This document shows, one piece after another, positions 9,411-20,225 of a stretch of DNA of 64,000 nucleotides. The stretch is from contig NZ_KB890740.1 of assembly GCF_000373245.1 (NCBI RefSeq), forward strand, positions 58,462 to 122,461, written 5' to 3'. The notes below the pieces were generated by a model. The model did not search any database. It was not told the origin of the DNA and worked only from the letters and a program-made list of their open reading frames with translations. Position 1 is the first letter of the stretch. Every line of letters starts with the position of its first letter. The DNA comes from Echinicola pacifica DSM 19836. Its GTDB lineage: Bacteria; Bacteroidota; Bacteroidia; Cytophagales; Cyclobacteriaceae. Both the position numbers and the translations under genes were made by a program.

Positions 9411-9884
9411 AGTCAAAAATATCTCATTAATATTGGTTTACCGAGGCCATTTAGTCTCTTAAATCAAAAATCTCTCTCTATTAAGGTGGGTTCAGGCCTG
9501 GTAACTTGGCTTAAGCTCACCTTGCTTACTCCGTAAATAAGGTTTGCCATAGGAAGCTATTTTTTTGATGGGCCTTACAGGCCAAAGTTGAGGATCGATC
9601 ACGAAGGTAATTAATACCTCCATATCGAGCTAATACACCCGATAATACTCCCAAAAAGAGTGAATGTCCTTATCCGATATCTAGGAAAACAAAGAAGGAT
9701 TAGATCATGGGCATATCCCTTTTAGATCATCATAATAATAGGTAGGGCTAAACTTTTTTTGGTTCGAAATGAAACCTTTTTATAATATTGTATGTATATA
9801 CATTAAATTCACATACATTTAACCAAAGCATTACAAAGGCCAAGCGGTTTGGGGTTTGTGATGAAGCGGACACATAAAAGTCTT
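9411..9884. other. Intergenic region with a 12-bp palindrome upstream of the pirin gene
   Basis: No gene is seen. ATGTATATACAT (9792-9803) is a perfect palindrome, and a related ACATACAT sequence follows at about 9811-9818. The pair sits about 95 nt before the pirin start and could be a regulator site. No perfect TAnnTTTG element was found. Confidence 0.4.
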
Positions 9885-9890
9885 AGGAGG
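9885..9890 (+). promoter_or_regulatory. Strong Shine-Dalgarno of the pirin gene
   Basis: AGGAGG lies 5 nt before the ATG at 9896. Such a full anti-SD match is unusual here: the other genes in this window start without one. It fixes the start codon. Confidence 0.7.
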
Positions 9891-9895
9891 ACAAG

Positions 9896-10915
9896 ATGAA
9901 AGACACAGCAGTAAAAAAAATCAGACAGTTGGGATTTCAGTGGCAAACTCAGGATCCCTTTCTATTTTGCGCATATCATAAGGACGATTTCCCTGCGGGA
10001 ACGGCAGAACTGGGGCCCAATGCCTCATTGGCAGGTCGAGCTATTGGGCAAGACTTCACCTTAAAAGACGGCTGGAGGATGTATCATGGGTCTAAGGTCC
10101 CGGGATTTCCAGCTCACCCTCATAAGGGCTTCGAAACGGTCACCTTGGTAGAAGAAGGGTTTGCGGATCACGCTGATTCTTTGGGAGCGGCAGGTCGATT
10201 TGGCAAAGGTGATGCGCAGTGGATGACTGCGGGCAAGGGAGTGATGCATAGTGAGATGTTTCCTTTGTTAAACCAACAGGAGCGAAATCCATTATTGCTC
10301 TTCCAGCTTTGGCTAAACCTTCCAAAAGCCAATAAGAATGTGCCGGCACACTTCAAAATGCTATGGTCAGAGGACATTCCTATTTATAGCTATTCAGATG
10401 AGAAGGGTAATAAAACAGCGATAAAAGTCATCGCTGGACAGTATGCGGATGCGAAAGCACCTGCTCCTAATCCTGACTCCTGGGCGGCAGACCCTACTAA
10501 TGAGGTGGCTATATGGACCATCAAGATGGAAGCCAATGCCACCTGGACTCTTCCTGCGACCGGTGAAGGGATCAATAGAACCTTGTATTTCTATAATGGA
10601 TCTCAACTTACCACTGAGGGATTTGAAATACCTGAGGGGCATTCACTGGACTTATGGTCTGAGAAGGAAATCCAATTTCAGAATGGAGATCAGCCTGCAG
10701 AACTATTATTCTTACAAGGTAAGCCTATCGCTGAGCCAGTGGTGCAGCACGGGCCGTTTGTAATGAATACCAAGCAGGAAATCAATGAAGCGATGCAGGA
10801 GTTTCAGAAAACTCAGTTTGGCGGTTGGCCTTGGGAAACTTATGAGTCCACCCATGCCAAAGAAAAAGGGCGTTTTGCTCTCCATGCAGATGGTCGAGAA
10901 GAAGTAAAAGGTTGA
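9896..10915 (+). CDS. Pirin family protein
   Basis: A 339-residue bicupin of the pirin family. The N-terminal cupin holds the full metal-binding set with the spacing of human pirin: His74 and His76 in HPHKGFETV, His118 and Glu120 in HSEMF. Some bacterial pirins have quercetin 2,3-dioxygenase activity and others bind metabolic enzymes, so the exact role is open. It is somewhat longer than typical pirins (about 230-300 residues); the extra length is mainly at the C-terminus ([19 protein letters not shown]). The gene is monocistronic, with a palindrome upstream and a terminator directly downstream. Pirins are often induced by stress, which fits a dedicated control region. Confidence 0.93.
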   Translation: MKDTAVKKIRQLGFQWQTQDPFLFCAYHKDDFPAGTAELGPNASLAGRAIGQDFTLKDGWRMYHGSKVPGFPAHPHKGFETVTLVEEGFADHADSLGAAGRFGKGDAQWMTAGKGVMHSEMFPLLNQQERNPLLLFQLWLNLPKANKNVPAHFKMLWSEDIPIYSYSDEKGNKTAIKVIAGQYADAKAPAPNPDSWAADPTNEVAIWTIKMEANATWTLPATGEGINRTLYFYNGSQLTTEGFEIPEGHSLDLWSEKEIQFQNGDQPAELLFLQGKPIAEPVVQHGPFVMNTKQEINEAMQEFQKTQFGGWPWETYESTHAKEKGRFALHADGREEVKG

Positions 10916-10923
10916 TATTCAAG

Positions 10924-10952
10924 CTCCCTGGCCTAGGCTGGGGAGTTTTTTT
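10924..10952 (+). terminator. Rho-independent terminator of the pirin gene
   Basis: CTCCC (10924-10928) pairs with GGGAG (10941-10945), the stem can extend inwards through wobble pairs, and a run of seven T follows. It lies 8 nt past the stop codon, between convergent genes. Confidence 0.8.
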
Positions 10953-10956
10953 ATTA

Positions 10957-12057
10957 TTATGTGCCAAGATCAAAAAACTCACGAAGTGCCATTTTTAAGT
11001 TATACGCCGCTTCATCCTCCCTATCCAGTTGATCAGACTCCAGGTCAGGCAAGGAAATCACTTGATCAAAACCCGCCTGAATCCCCTCTTCCTTTGATCC
11101 TCCACTGATCAAAATTGATTTCTTTCCATATTTTTTGGCCAATAGCAAAAGCTGGTGACTGGCCTTTCCTGCCGCCGACTGCCGGTCAAATCTTCCCTCA
11201 CCCGTCAACACCAGGTCCGCCTGCTGAATAAGGGTTTCCATCTGTGTCTGTTTAAAGAAATAATCTGAACCCATCTCAATTGTGGTAGGAAAAAATGCAC
11301 TCAAGCCTAAGGCAATACCTCCTGCAGCCCCAAAACCCTGCCTATCATATAAGGTAGGACTTTTTTGTTTCAATAAGTTAAATACCCGCTCTGCTGCTAT
11401 CTCATGATCTCGTAATGCTTCGCCATGCAATCCCTTCTGCGGGCCAAAAACAGGAATTGCTCCTTTGGAGCCAAAAAAAATGGAATTGACATCACATAAG
11501 CAGGTAAACTGCAGCTTATACTTCTTGATGGGTCGCTGGATGAAAGCTACTTTCTGCAAAAAACCAGGGCTGTAAACAGGGATTTCCCTGCCCTTCTTAT
11601 CCAAAAATAAATACCCTAAAGCGCGCAAAATTCCCGTCCCCAAATCCACCGTGGCACTGCCTCCGAGGCCAAGAACCACCTTACTCACCCCCCTACTAAT
11701 CGCTTTCTGGATCTGCAATCCAGTGCCATAAGAGCTGGTCCAGGAGGCGTTTACCTGAAAATCCGGTAAGCCCGCGACACCACTCAGGTCACTGATATCG
11801 ATATAGGCAGTGTCCTCCTGGTGGTTTAGATAGATCATTCCCTTGCTCACCTTCCCTATGGCATTAAGGCCATGAGCAGGGAGTTCCTGCAGATTCATCA
11901 CTTTTGCTAATAAGCTGGAAGTGCCATCGCCCCCATCTGCCACGGGCATTTTGGTGGCTTGGATACCTGAGGGAAGGCATCCTGCTATCAGGTCAGCTAC
12001 TTGAGTGGCAGACAATGTTCCCTTAAAAGCATTTGGTGCCAGCAGCCATTTCATCAT
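10957..12057 (-). CDS. Glycerate kinase (GarK/GlxK family)
   Basis: A 366-residue cytosolic enzyme predicted to phosphorylate D-glycerate to 2-phosphoglycerate or 3-phosphoglycerate; most bacterial members of this family are glycerate 2-kinases. Family signatures: the N-terminal APNAFKGTLSA with the substrate-site PVADGGDGT (about 41-49), VVLGLGGSATVDLG in the middle, GFGAAGGIALGLSAFFP, and LTGEGRFDRQSAAGK near the end. The length is normal. The start overlaps the stop of the upstream symporter gene (ATGA overlap), so the two are translationally coupled. A Met-Met pair leaves the exact start (12057 or 12054) open. The pairing suggests glycerate derived from an imported amino acid such as serine or glycine, but that is inference. 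Confidence 0.94.
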   Translation of the reverse strand: MMKWLLAPNAFKGTLSATQVADLIAGCLPSGIQATKMPVADGGDGTSSLLAKVMNLQELPAHGLNAIGKVSKGMIYLNHQEDTAYIDISDLSGVAGLPDFQVNASWTSSYGTGLQIQKAISRGVSKVVLGLGGSATVDLGTGILRALGYLFLDKKGREIPVYSPGFLQKVAFIQRPIKKYKLQFTCLCDVNSIFFGSKGAIPVFGPQKGLHGEALRDHEIAAERVFNLLKQKSPTLYDRQGFGAAGGIALGLSAFFPTTIEMGSDYFFKQTQMETLIQQADLVLTGEGRFDRQSAAGKASHQLLLLAKKYGKKSILISGGSKEEGIQAGFDQVISLPDLESDQLDREDEAAYNLKMALREFFDLGT

Positions 12058-13406
12058 TCCATATTTTTCATTCTTTCGAAGTAATCCTTGGTGGCGGCCT
12101 TGACTTTTGGAGCCAGGTAGATAGCTGAAATCATGGTAGGAAAGGCCATAATCGCATACATTCCATCCACAAAACTCATCACCACGGTAAGGGAAGCCAC
12201 GGCTCCAGCCACGATGGTGATCAGGTAGAAATAATTATAATAATCCGCCTTATCCGCCCCAAAAAGGTAATTGAAGCATTTGTGACCATAATAACTATAG
12301 GTAAACATGGTGGAAAGGGCAAAAACCATCACCGCGGCCATCAGGAAGTACTTCCCTAAACCTGGAATGCCAATTTCGAAGGCCGACAAGGTCATCAGCA
12401 CCCCGTCTTTCTCGCCTGATTGCCACACCCCGGTCACCATGATGGTCAGCGCGGTCAGGGTACAGACGATGATCGTATCGACAAAGGGCCCCAGCATTGC
12501 GATCAGCCCTTCGCGGATCGGCTCCTCATTTTTGGAGGCTCCATGCACCATGGGAGCGGTACCTATACCGGCCTCATTACTAAATGCAGCCCGCCTAGCA
12601 CCCATAATAATCACACTGCCAACAGCCCCACCCATGGCCGCCTGGCCAGTGAAGGCATCTTCAATGATAAAACTAAGAGAAGGTAAAATCTCAGTGCTGT
12701 TTTTGAATAAAATAATAAGCACACTAATAAAGTATAAGGAAACCATAAATGGCACCAGCCTGGACGCTACCAATGCTATTCTCTTGATTCCTCCCAAAAT
12801 CACCACTGCCACCATAAGCATCATGGTGATCCCAAGTGCCCAGCGGGTCGGCGCACCATAGTCTAAGCCTATTGGTTTCAATAGGACGATCCGCACAACG
12901 TCCGTCAACTGGTTGGCTTGAAATATCGCTAGCAGCCCCATGATGCCTGCTGAACAGAAAATAATGGACAAAAAACGAAATTTAACGCCCATTCCCTCCT
13001 CAATCACATACATGGGACCACCTTGAATATGGCCAGAACTGTCCTTGCCCCGGTACATAATGGCCAGGCTACAGGTGAAAAACTTAGTGGCCATACCTAC
13101 AAATGCAGAAACCCACATCCAAAAGATAGCGCCAGGGCCTCCCATACCTATCGCCAAGGCCACACCGCTAATATTACCCAAGCCCACCGTGGCGGCAATG
13201 GCAGAGGTCAGCGCCTGAAATGAGGTGATATCCCCACTGGCATTTGGATCGTCGTACTTTCCTCCCACCACCTTCATGGCATGAATAAAACCTCGAAAAG
13301 GAATTAGTCCGGAATAAAAAAACAAGCCCGTTCCCCCTCCTAATAACAATACCAGCAGCGGCCAGCCCCATATCCAATTACTAAAATCGATAATCAATTC
13401 TCCCAT
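12054..13406 (-). CDS. Alanine/glycine:cation symporter (AGCS family)
   Basis: A 450-residue inner-membrane protein with about 11 hydrophobic segments, predicted to import alanine, glycine or a related small amino acid with Na+ or H+. Family signatures include the N-terminal GLGNISGVALAIGMGGPGAIFWMW region, the HIQGGPMYVIEEGMG segment, and FSNEAGIGTAPMVHGAS in the second half. The length is typical of AGCS carriers. It is the first gene of an operon with glycerate kinase, which overlaps its stop by 4 nt. A 13-nt inverted repeat (13424-13436) lies just upstream. Confidence 0.94.
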   Translation of the reverse strand: MGELIIDFSNWIWGWPLLVLLLGGGTGLFFYSGLIPFRGFIHAMKVVGGKYDDPNASGDITSFQALTSAIAATVGLGNISGVALAIGMGGPGAIFWMWVSAFVGMATKFFTCSLAIMYRGKDSSGHIQGGPMYVIEEGMGVKFRFLSIIFCSAGIMGLLAIFQANQLTDVVRIVLLKPIGLDYGAPTRWALGITMMLMVAVVILGGIKRIALVASRLVPFMVSLYFISVLIILFKNSTEILPSLSFIIEDAFTGQAAMGGAVGSVIIMGARRAAFSNEAGIGTAPMVHGASKNEEPIREGLIAMLGPFVDTIIVCTLTALTIMVTGVWQSGEKDGVLMTLSAFEIGIPGLGKYFLMAAVMVFALSTMFTYSYYGHKCFNYLFGADKADYYNYFYLITIVAGAVASLTVVMSFVDGMYAIMAFPTMISAIYLAPKVKAATKDYFERMKNME

Positions 13407-13765
13407 ATTCCTTTTAAACTATAATAGCAGTGCTATCCTGATGTCTTTACTGATGTCAAGATGGAATAATACCACCATTTTTACAGATATGCAATGATAA
13501 AGCTGCTAAAACCACTTTTTTCTTGCCAGTTTATTCCCTTCTGAAGACCTTATTTGTTCGTCCAATAGAAATTAGCCTCCTTTATAGTGGCTGTAGGGAA
13601 TCAGACTAGCGCTTTTAGGAAGGAGGTACTTTAATCGCTTCGTCAGCTCTCCGGAGGAATAGCTTTTGAGATTAATTCCCTTGCCCAAAAAATATTTTAT
13701 GGAAGCTCCTATACACAAAATGACACAATACTTCTTATTTTTGAATTCTTTTAGGAATTGCATTT
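13407..13765. other. Divergent control region of the symporter operon and proB
   Basis: ATAGCA-G-TGCTAT (13424-13436) is a short perfect inverted repeat 17 nt before the symporter start. TATTTTTG (13736-13743) matches the -7 consensus 22 nt before proB, without a TTG at the usual distance. A 63-codon minus-strand frame ending its start next to proB (13572-13763) looks like chance. Confidence 0.45.
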
Positions 13766-14851
13766 ATGAAAGATAATAAAGATCAAATCTTAGTAATAAA
13801 AATTGGATCGAATGTCCTGACCCAGCCCGATGGAAGTCCGGATGTGGATAGGATGAAGTCGCTTACCAATCAAATGGCGATGGCCAAAAATAGTGGCAAA
13901 CAAGTGGTGCTGATCAGTTCTGGAGCAGTGGCATTTGGTAGGAAATCCACGATATTGGATGAAAAAACCGACCCGGTGGTGCAGAAACAAATTCTTGCTG
14001 CGGTGGGTCAGGTGGAGCTTATCAACCATTATAAGCAGATGTTTTGGCAGCAAGGTATCAAAATGGCCCAGATTATGGTCACCAAGAGTGATTTCAGAGA
14101 CCGAAAGCATTTCCTGAATATCAAAGGCTGCTTAGCTGGACTCCTAAAAAATGGTATTGTCCCAATCATCAATGAAAATGACACAGTCTCCGTATCCGAA
14201 CTGATGTTTACCGATAATGATGAGCTGGCAGGGCTGGTGGCAGCTATGCTAAGTGCCGAGCAATTGTTGATCTTAAGTAATGTGGATGGTATTTTTAGGG
14301 GACATCCCAATGATCCTGATTCTGAACTCATAGAGAAGGTGGACGCCAATACCCCTTCCATGGCCAGCTATATCTCCTCCTCCAAAAGTTCTTTTGGTAG
14401 AGGGGGAATGCTTACCAAGATGAATATGGCCAAAAAGACGGCTGACTTGGGAATAGGAGTGTCGATCGCCAATGGCAAGAAAGAGGACGTCATCCCTGCT
14501 TTCATCGATGGGAGCCTTAGATGCACTTATTTTGAGCCATCCAGTCCTAAGCAGAGCACCAAAAAATGGCTGGCTCACGCCGACCAATCCTCCAAAGGGG
14601 AACTGGTCATCAATGCTGGAGCAGAAAAAGCACTCTTATCTCATAAAATCACCTCCCTCCTTCCCATCGGTGTGCTGGAGGTCAGGGGGGATTTTTCCAA
14701 AGGTGAAATCATACGGATCGTAACTGAAAGTGGAAAGAAAATTGGCTTAGGAAAAGCCGCTTTTGGCTCCAAAGTAGCCTTCGAAAAAATCGGCCTTTCT
14801 AATCAAAAGCCTATCATCCATTATGATTATTTATACATCCATCATTCATAA
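13766..14851 (+). CDS. proB: Glutamate 5-kinase
   Basis: A 361-residue cytosolic enzyme that phosphorylates glutamate in the first step of proline synthesis. The amino-acid kinase domain carries IKIGSNVLT (phosphate loop), ISSGAVAFG, PIINENDTVS, ELMFTDNDELAGLVA and the GRGGMLTKMNMA segment. A C-terminal PUA domain (from about residue 275, LVINAGAEKALLS...LLPIGVLEVRGDFSKGE) makes it the long form, like E. coli ProB. Proline feedback inhibition is expected from the family. The partner gene proA is not adjacent and not in this window, whereas proBA are usually linked. A terminator follows. Confidence 0.96.
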   Translation: MKDNKDQILVIKIGSNVLTQPDGSPDVDRMKSLTNQMAMAKNSGKQVVLISSGAVAFGRKSTILDEKTDPVVQKQILAAVGQVELINHYKQMFWQQGIKMAQIMVTKSDFRDRKHFLNIKGCLAGLLKNGIVPIINENDTVSVSELMFTDNDELAGLVAAMLSAEQLLILSNVDGIFRGHPNDPDSELIEKVDANTPSMASYISSSKSSFGRGGMLTKMNMAKKTADLGIGVSIANGKKEDVIPAFIDGSLRCTYFEPSSPKQSTKKWLAHADQSSKGELVINAGAEKALLSHKITSLLPIGVLEVRGDFSKGEIIRIVTESGKKIGLGKAAFGSKVAFEKIGLSNQKPIIHYDYLYIHHS

Positions 14852-14917
14852 TAAACTATTAATCAATAAATTGACTTTAATTTAATGCGATTAAACAAAA
14901 GTCAATATTTAATATTA

Positions 14918-14948
14918 AAAAAGCCCAGATGGATAGTCTGGGCTTTTT
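14918..14948. terminator. Bidirectional terminator between proB and pgi
   Basis: A 12-bp perfect stem: AAAAAGCCCAGA (14918-14929), a 7-nt loop, TCTGGGCTTTTT (14937-14948). A/T runs flank both sides, so it can serve both convergent genes. Confidence 0.9.
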
Positions 14949-14973
14949 GATTTTATTTTTTCAGGTTAAAACC

Positions 14974-16647
<1,674 letters not shown>

Positions 16648-16720
16648 TTATACAGGCTTGTACCTTATCTATTAGGTGGGTTAAAAGACTTTTTGTAATG
16701 GTATAAATGGTTCAATAGAG

Positions 16721-16728
16721 CAAAAATA
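16721..16728 (-). promoter_or_regulatory. Putative pgi -7 promoter element
   Basis: TATTTTTG on the minus strand matches TAnnTTTG. The position 19 nt upstream reads TTT rather than TTG. The implied leader is about 97 nt. Confidence 0.45.
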
Positions 16729-17231
16729 AGATTTAAATTGGCTCTTTAAAACGAATTGTGAAGGGATTGGATGAACTTTATGTTATTATCCTAAATTAGC
16801 CCCAATAGCCACTTTTTCAGACCGAACAATATTCTGCCCTTCTTCTTTATTAAGAACCAAATTAATACATACTGGGCCCCTACACCCCTCCTTCTTTAAG
16901 GTGATCATCAGAAGTTGGGCAACTCTATCTATAGTGGGATTATGCGGACTTAATGAACCTCAGTCAGCATCTTCACTTTATCCATATAGCCTTTTCGTCA
17001 TTTATATATAAGAAATCCCGCCAATCCCTCAAGGCCTGATGATTCAAATACTTTACTATAAACCTTAGACAAGGGCATTTTTTTCCAAAAAAAGGCTTCA
17101 AAAGCAGTGTAAAAAGGCAAAATCTTAGCCTGTTAACATTTCCGTACTCCTTTATAAACATTTGACGCCTGTCCTCATGAAGAGGCTTTCCTACTTTTAT
17201 CCTTCCAAATAACCAATTGATCGTTTCATCC
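16729..17231. other. Intergenic region between pgi and the GH31 gene
   Basis: No credible gene. An 88-codon minus-strand frame (16973-17239) overlaps the GH31 start and has no family resemblance. TACTTTTA (17192-17199), one base off the -7 consensus, may be the GH31 promoter. Confidence 0.4.
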
Positions 17232-20096
17232 ATGAACATTAAACCTCGGCTTTATAGTCTTTTTGCGGTATTGACCTATTGGGGATGCAGCTCCCCAGCC
17301 ACAGAAATGCCATTAAATAGTAATGGCATCCAAATAACTATCCCTGCTTCTGAAAATATGGAAGCGCATACCCTGCGCATAGAGGTTATTTCCGAAGATA
17401 TTTTTCGCATTAGCGCCAGCCCCACCGACAGTATTCCCGAGGTACAAAGCCTCATGATTCAGGATAGTCTGCCCAAGGCTCCCTCTTGGGAAAGAAGAGA
17501 AACCAATGATTCTATAGGTCTAATCACCAGCAAAAGCCAAGCGTGGGTATCTAAAATCACGGGGGGAATTGCCTTCAAGGATGAATCAGGAAAGCTATTA
17601 TTGAAGGAAACTCCAGGTGGAAAGGCCTTTCTTCCCATTACTGCTGATCAAAATCATCCGCTGTTCACCATTACCCAGCGCTTTGAGAGCCCAAGGGACG
17701 AAAGCTTATACGGGCTAGGTCAGCAGCAGACAGGCCTATTCGACTATAAGGGTTACCAGGTAGATCTCACCCAATATAATGGTGTGGTCGCCGTTCCTTT
17801 CTTGACCTCAAGTCGTGAATACAGTATATTATGGGATAACAATTCGATCACCAAGGTGGGCGATACCCGGGAGCTTTTGCCACTTTCTGAGCTCCGCTTA
17901 TTTGACCAACTAGGAAAAGAGGGCTTCCTCACCGCTGTATATGCCAATAATAAGGAGCAGCCAAATCAAGGCTTAAAACAGCATGAGGGACAGATAGACT
18001 ATACTTTTTTGGATGATTTGGAAAAAATCCCGGCCGACTTCAATATGGCTGATGGTGCTGTCACCTGGACGGGACAGCTAATGGCAAATCATAATGGGCT
18101 TCACCAGTTTTATCTTTCTTATTCAGGCTATATAAAAATATGGATCGACGGCCAGCTAATCCTGGATCGATGGAGAGAAAGCTGGAATCCCGGCCCGGCA
18201 GTATTCCGCCAGGAACTCCATACCGACAAGCCCTCCAGCATCAAGATGGAATGGATTCCAGAATCCACCCAATCCTTCTTTAGCATCAAGTACCTGGCGC
18301 CTAGCGCATATGACACGGAGCAGACTTATGCCTTCCAGTCCGAAGCGGGCCAAATGATGGACTATTATTTCATCCATGGCAAAAGCATCGATGAGCGTAT
18401 CCATGGGTATAGGCTCCTGACGGGCAAAGCGCAGGTGATGCCTAAATGGGCCATGGGTTTTTGGCAAAGTCGAGAACGCTATCATACCCAGGCGGAGCTC
18501 CTAAATACCGTGGCGGAGTACCGAAAAAGAGGAATCCCCTTGGACAATATCGTCCAAGACTGGTCCTATTGGCCGGAAGCAGAATGGGGATCGCATGATT
18601 TTGACCCTGAGCGCTTCCCGGATCCCGCAGCTATGGTCCGGAAAGTCCATGAAGAATACCATGCCCAGCTCATGATCTCCGTATGGCCAAAATTCTATGA
18701 AGGTATCGACCACTATGAGCAGTTCGAATCCAAGGGCTGGCTATACCAGCAGAATATCAAAAATCGACAGAAAGATTGGATTGGCCAAGGCTATATCAGC
18801 ACCTTTTATGATGCCTTTGCTCCTGGCGCCAGGGAATTGTTTTGGAAGCAAATCAATGATAAGCTCTACCAAAAAGGGATAGACGCTTGGTGGCTGGACG
18901 CTACAGAGCCAGACATTCACTCCAACTCCTCCATCGATCATCGCAAAACGCTCATGAGTCCCAACGCTCTAGGCACCTCCGAGGAATACTTTAATGCTTA
19001 CTCCCTAGTCAATGCCAAAGGCATCTATGAAGGACAACGGAAGCAAAACAACCAAGACCGTGTCTTTATCCTCACCCGATCTGGCTTTCCTGGTATCCAG
19101 CGCTATGGCGCAGCCACCTGGAGCGGAGATATTGCGGCTAGATTTGACGAATTAGAACAGCAGATACCCGCTGGTCTTAACTTTGCCCTATCGGGACTCC
19201 CTTATTGGACCACCGATATCGGAGGATTCTTTGTGGAAAATAAATATGACCGCCCCGATCCCCAAGGGGATGATTTGGAGGAATGGCGCGAGCTCAACAC
19301 ACGCTGGTACCAGTATGGCACTTTCAGCCCCTTATATCGCTCCCATGGTCAATATCCTTATAGAGAGGTATTTAATATCGCTCCGGATGAGCATCCAGCC
19401 TATAAGTCCATCGTATTCTATAATAAACTAAGATACCGCCTCATGCCTTATCTTTATTCCCTGACGGGAAAAATACATCATGATGATTATACCCTGATGC
19501 GGCCTTTGATGATGGATTTTGAGGATAAAGAGGCCAAGAGTATAAAAGACCAATTTATGTTTGGGCCTTCCCTAATGATCAATCCCATATATCAATACAA
19601 GGCCCGCTCAAGAGAGGTCTTTTTCCCTGACCATACCCTCTGGTATGACCTACTCACTGGGGAGAAAATAGAAGGCGGTAAAACCATTGAAGTCGCTGCT
19701 CCCTATGACAAAATCCCAATCTACGTTAAGGCAGGAAGCATAATTCCTTTTGGCCCGGAGATCAGCTATACTTCCGAAAAACCAGCAGATCCCCTTCACC
19801 TCTGGATTTACCCTGGTCAGAACGGGAAGTTTGAACTCTATGAAGATGAAGGAATCAATTATAATTATGAGAATGGATTTTATTCGACCATAAATCTCCT
19901 CTATAATGATGCGGAGAAAACACTGGTGATCGGTGAGCGAAAAGGGGAATTTGAGGGAATGTTGAAATCAAGAACATTCATAATTACCCTCGCCAATAAA
20001 AACTCCGCTACAGCCCTGGAGCTGGATAAGGAATCGGAACAGGCAAAAATCATTAAATATGAAGGCAAAGAAATTATCATAAAGCTATCCAACTAA
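17232..20096 (+). CDS. Glycoside hydrolase family 31 with PA14 insert (alpha-xylosidase or alpha-glucosidase)
   Basis: A 954-residue exported enzyme predicted to remove alpha-xylosyl or alpha-glucosyl groups. The start at 17232 (MNIKPRLYSLF) is preferred over 17217 because it gives a clean signal peptide; it ends in WGC-S-S, a weak lipobox. Order: N-terminal GH31 beta-sandwich (with SLYGLGQQQTGLFDYKG), an inserted PA14 domain at about 270-375 (GLHQFYLSYSGYIKIWIDG), the catalytic barrel, then C-terminal sheets. The nucleophile is Asp556 in WWLDATEPD and the acid/base Asp633 in TWSGDIAARF. The PA14-in-GH31 layout is known from the xyloglucan alpha-xylosidases BoGH31A and CjXyl31A. No other polysaccharide-utilisation gene is adjacent. 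Confidence 0.93.
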   Translation: MNIKPRLYSLFAVLTYWGCSSPATEMPLNSNGIQITIPASENMEAHTLRIEVISEDIFRISASPTDSIPEVQSLMIQDSLPKAPSWERRETNDSIGLITSKSQAWVSKITGGIAFKDESGKLLLKETPGGKAFLPITADQNHPLFTITQRFESPRDESLYGLGQQQTGLFDYKGYQVDLTQYNGVVAVPFLTSSREYSILWDNNSITKVGDTRELLPLSELRLFDQLGKEGFLTAVYANNKEQPNQGLKQHEGQIDYTFLDDLEKIPADFNMADGAVTWTGQLMANHNGLHQFYLSYSGYIKIWIDGQLILDRWRESWNPGPAVFRQELHTDKPSSIKMEWIPESTQSFFSIKYLAPSAYDTEQTYAFQSEAGQMMDYYFIHGKSIDERIHGYRLLTGKAQVMPKWAMGFWQSRERYHTQAELLNTVAEYRKRGIPLDNIVQDWSYWPEAEWGSHDFDPERFPDPAAMVRKVHEEYHAQLMISVWPKFYEGIDHYEQFESKGWLYQQNIKNRQKDWIGQGYISTFYDAFAPGARELFWKQINDKLYQKGIDAWWLDATEPDIHSNSSIDHRKTLMSPNALGTSEEYFNAYSLVNAKGIYEGQRKQNNQDRVFILTRSGFPGIQRYGAATWSGDIAARFDELEQQIPAGLNFALSGLPYWTTDIGGFFVENKYDRPDPQGDDLEEWRELNTRWYQYGTFSPLYRSHGQYPYREVFNIAPDEHPAYKSIVFYNKLRYRLMPYLYSLTGKIHHDDYTLMRPLMMDFEDKEAKSIKDQFMFGPSLMINPIYQYKARSREVFFPDHTLWYDLLTGEKIEGGKTIEVAAPYDKIPIYVKAGSIIPFGPEISYTSEKPADPLHLWIYPGQNGKFELYEDEGINYNYENGFYSTINLLYNDAEKTLVIGERKGEFEGMLKSRTFIITLANKNSATALELDKESEQAKIIKYEGKEIIIKLSN

Positions 20097-20172
20097 TAAT
20101 AGACACTACCACAGGAGTTAAACAGGATTCAAACTTATTAAAATTGAGTCAATTTTGGGTTTTAAGCATAGA

Positions 20173-20202
20173 AAAGGGCTTTATGAAGTCATAAAGCCCT
20201 TT
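20173..20202. terminator. Terminator between the GH31 gene and aconitase
   Basis: A perfect 14-bp inverted repeat, AAAGGGCTTTATGA (20173-20186) and TCATAAAGCCCTTT (20189-20202), in the 129-nt gap between convergent genes. It can serve both. Confidence 0.85.
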
Positions 20203-20225
20203 CTAATTTTTGATTTATAGGTAGA

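Noticed and set aside
13572..13763. 63-codon minus-strand frame ending next to the proB start
   Set aside because: Its start would abut proB with no room for a promoter; composition is Lys/Leu/Tyr-rich as in AT-rich non-coding DNA.
16973..17239. 88-codon minus-strand frame upstream of the GH31 gene
   Set aside because: It overlaps the GH31 start, has no recognisable family and no terminator or promoter.
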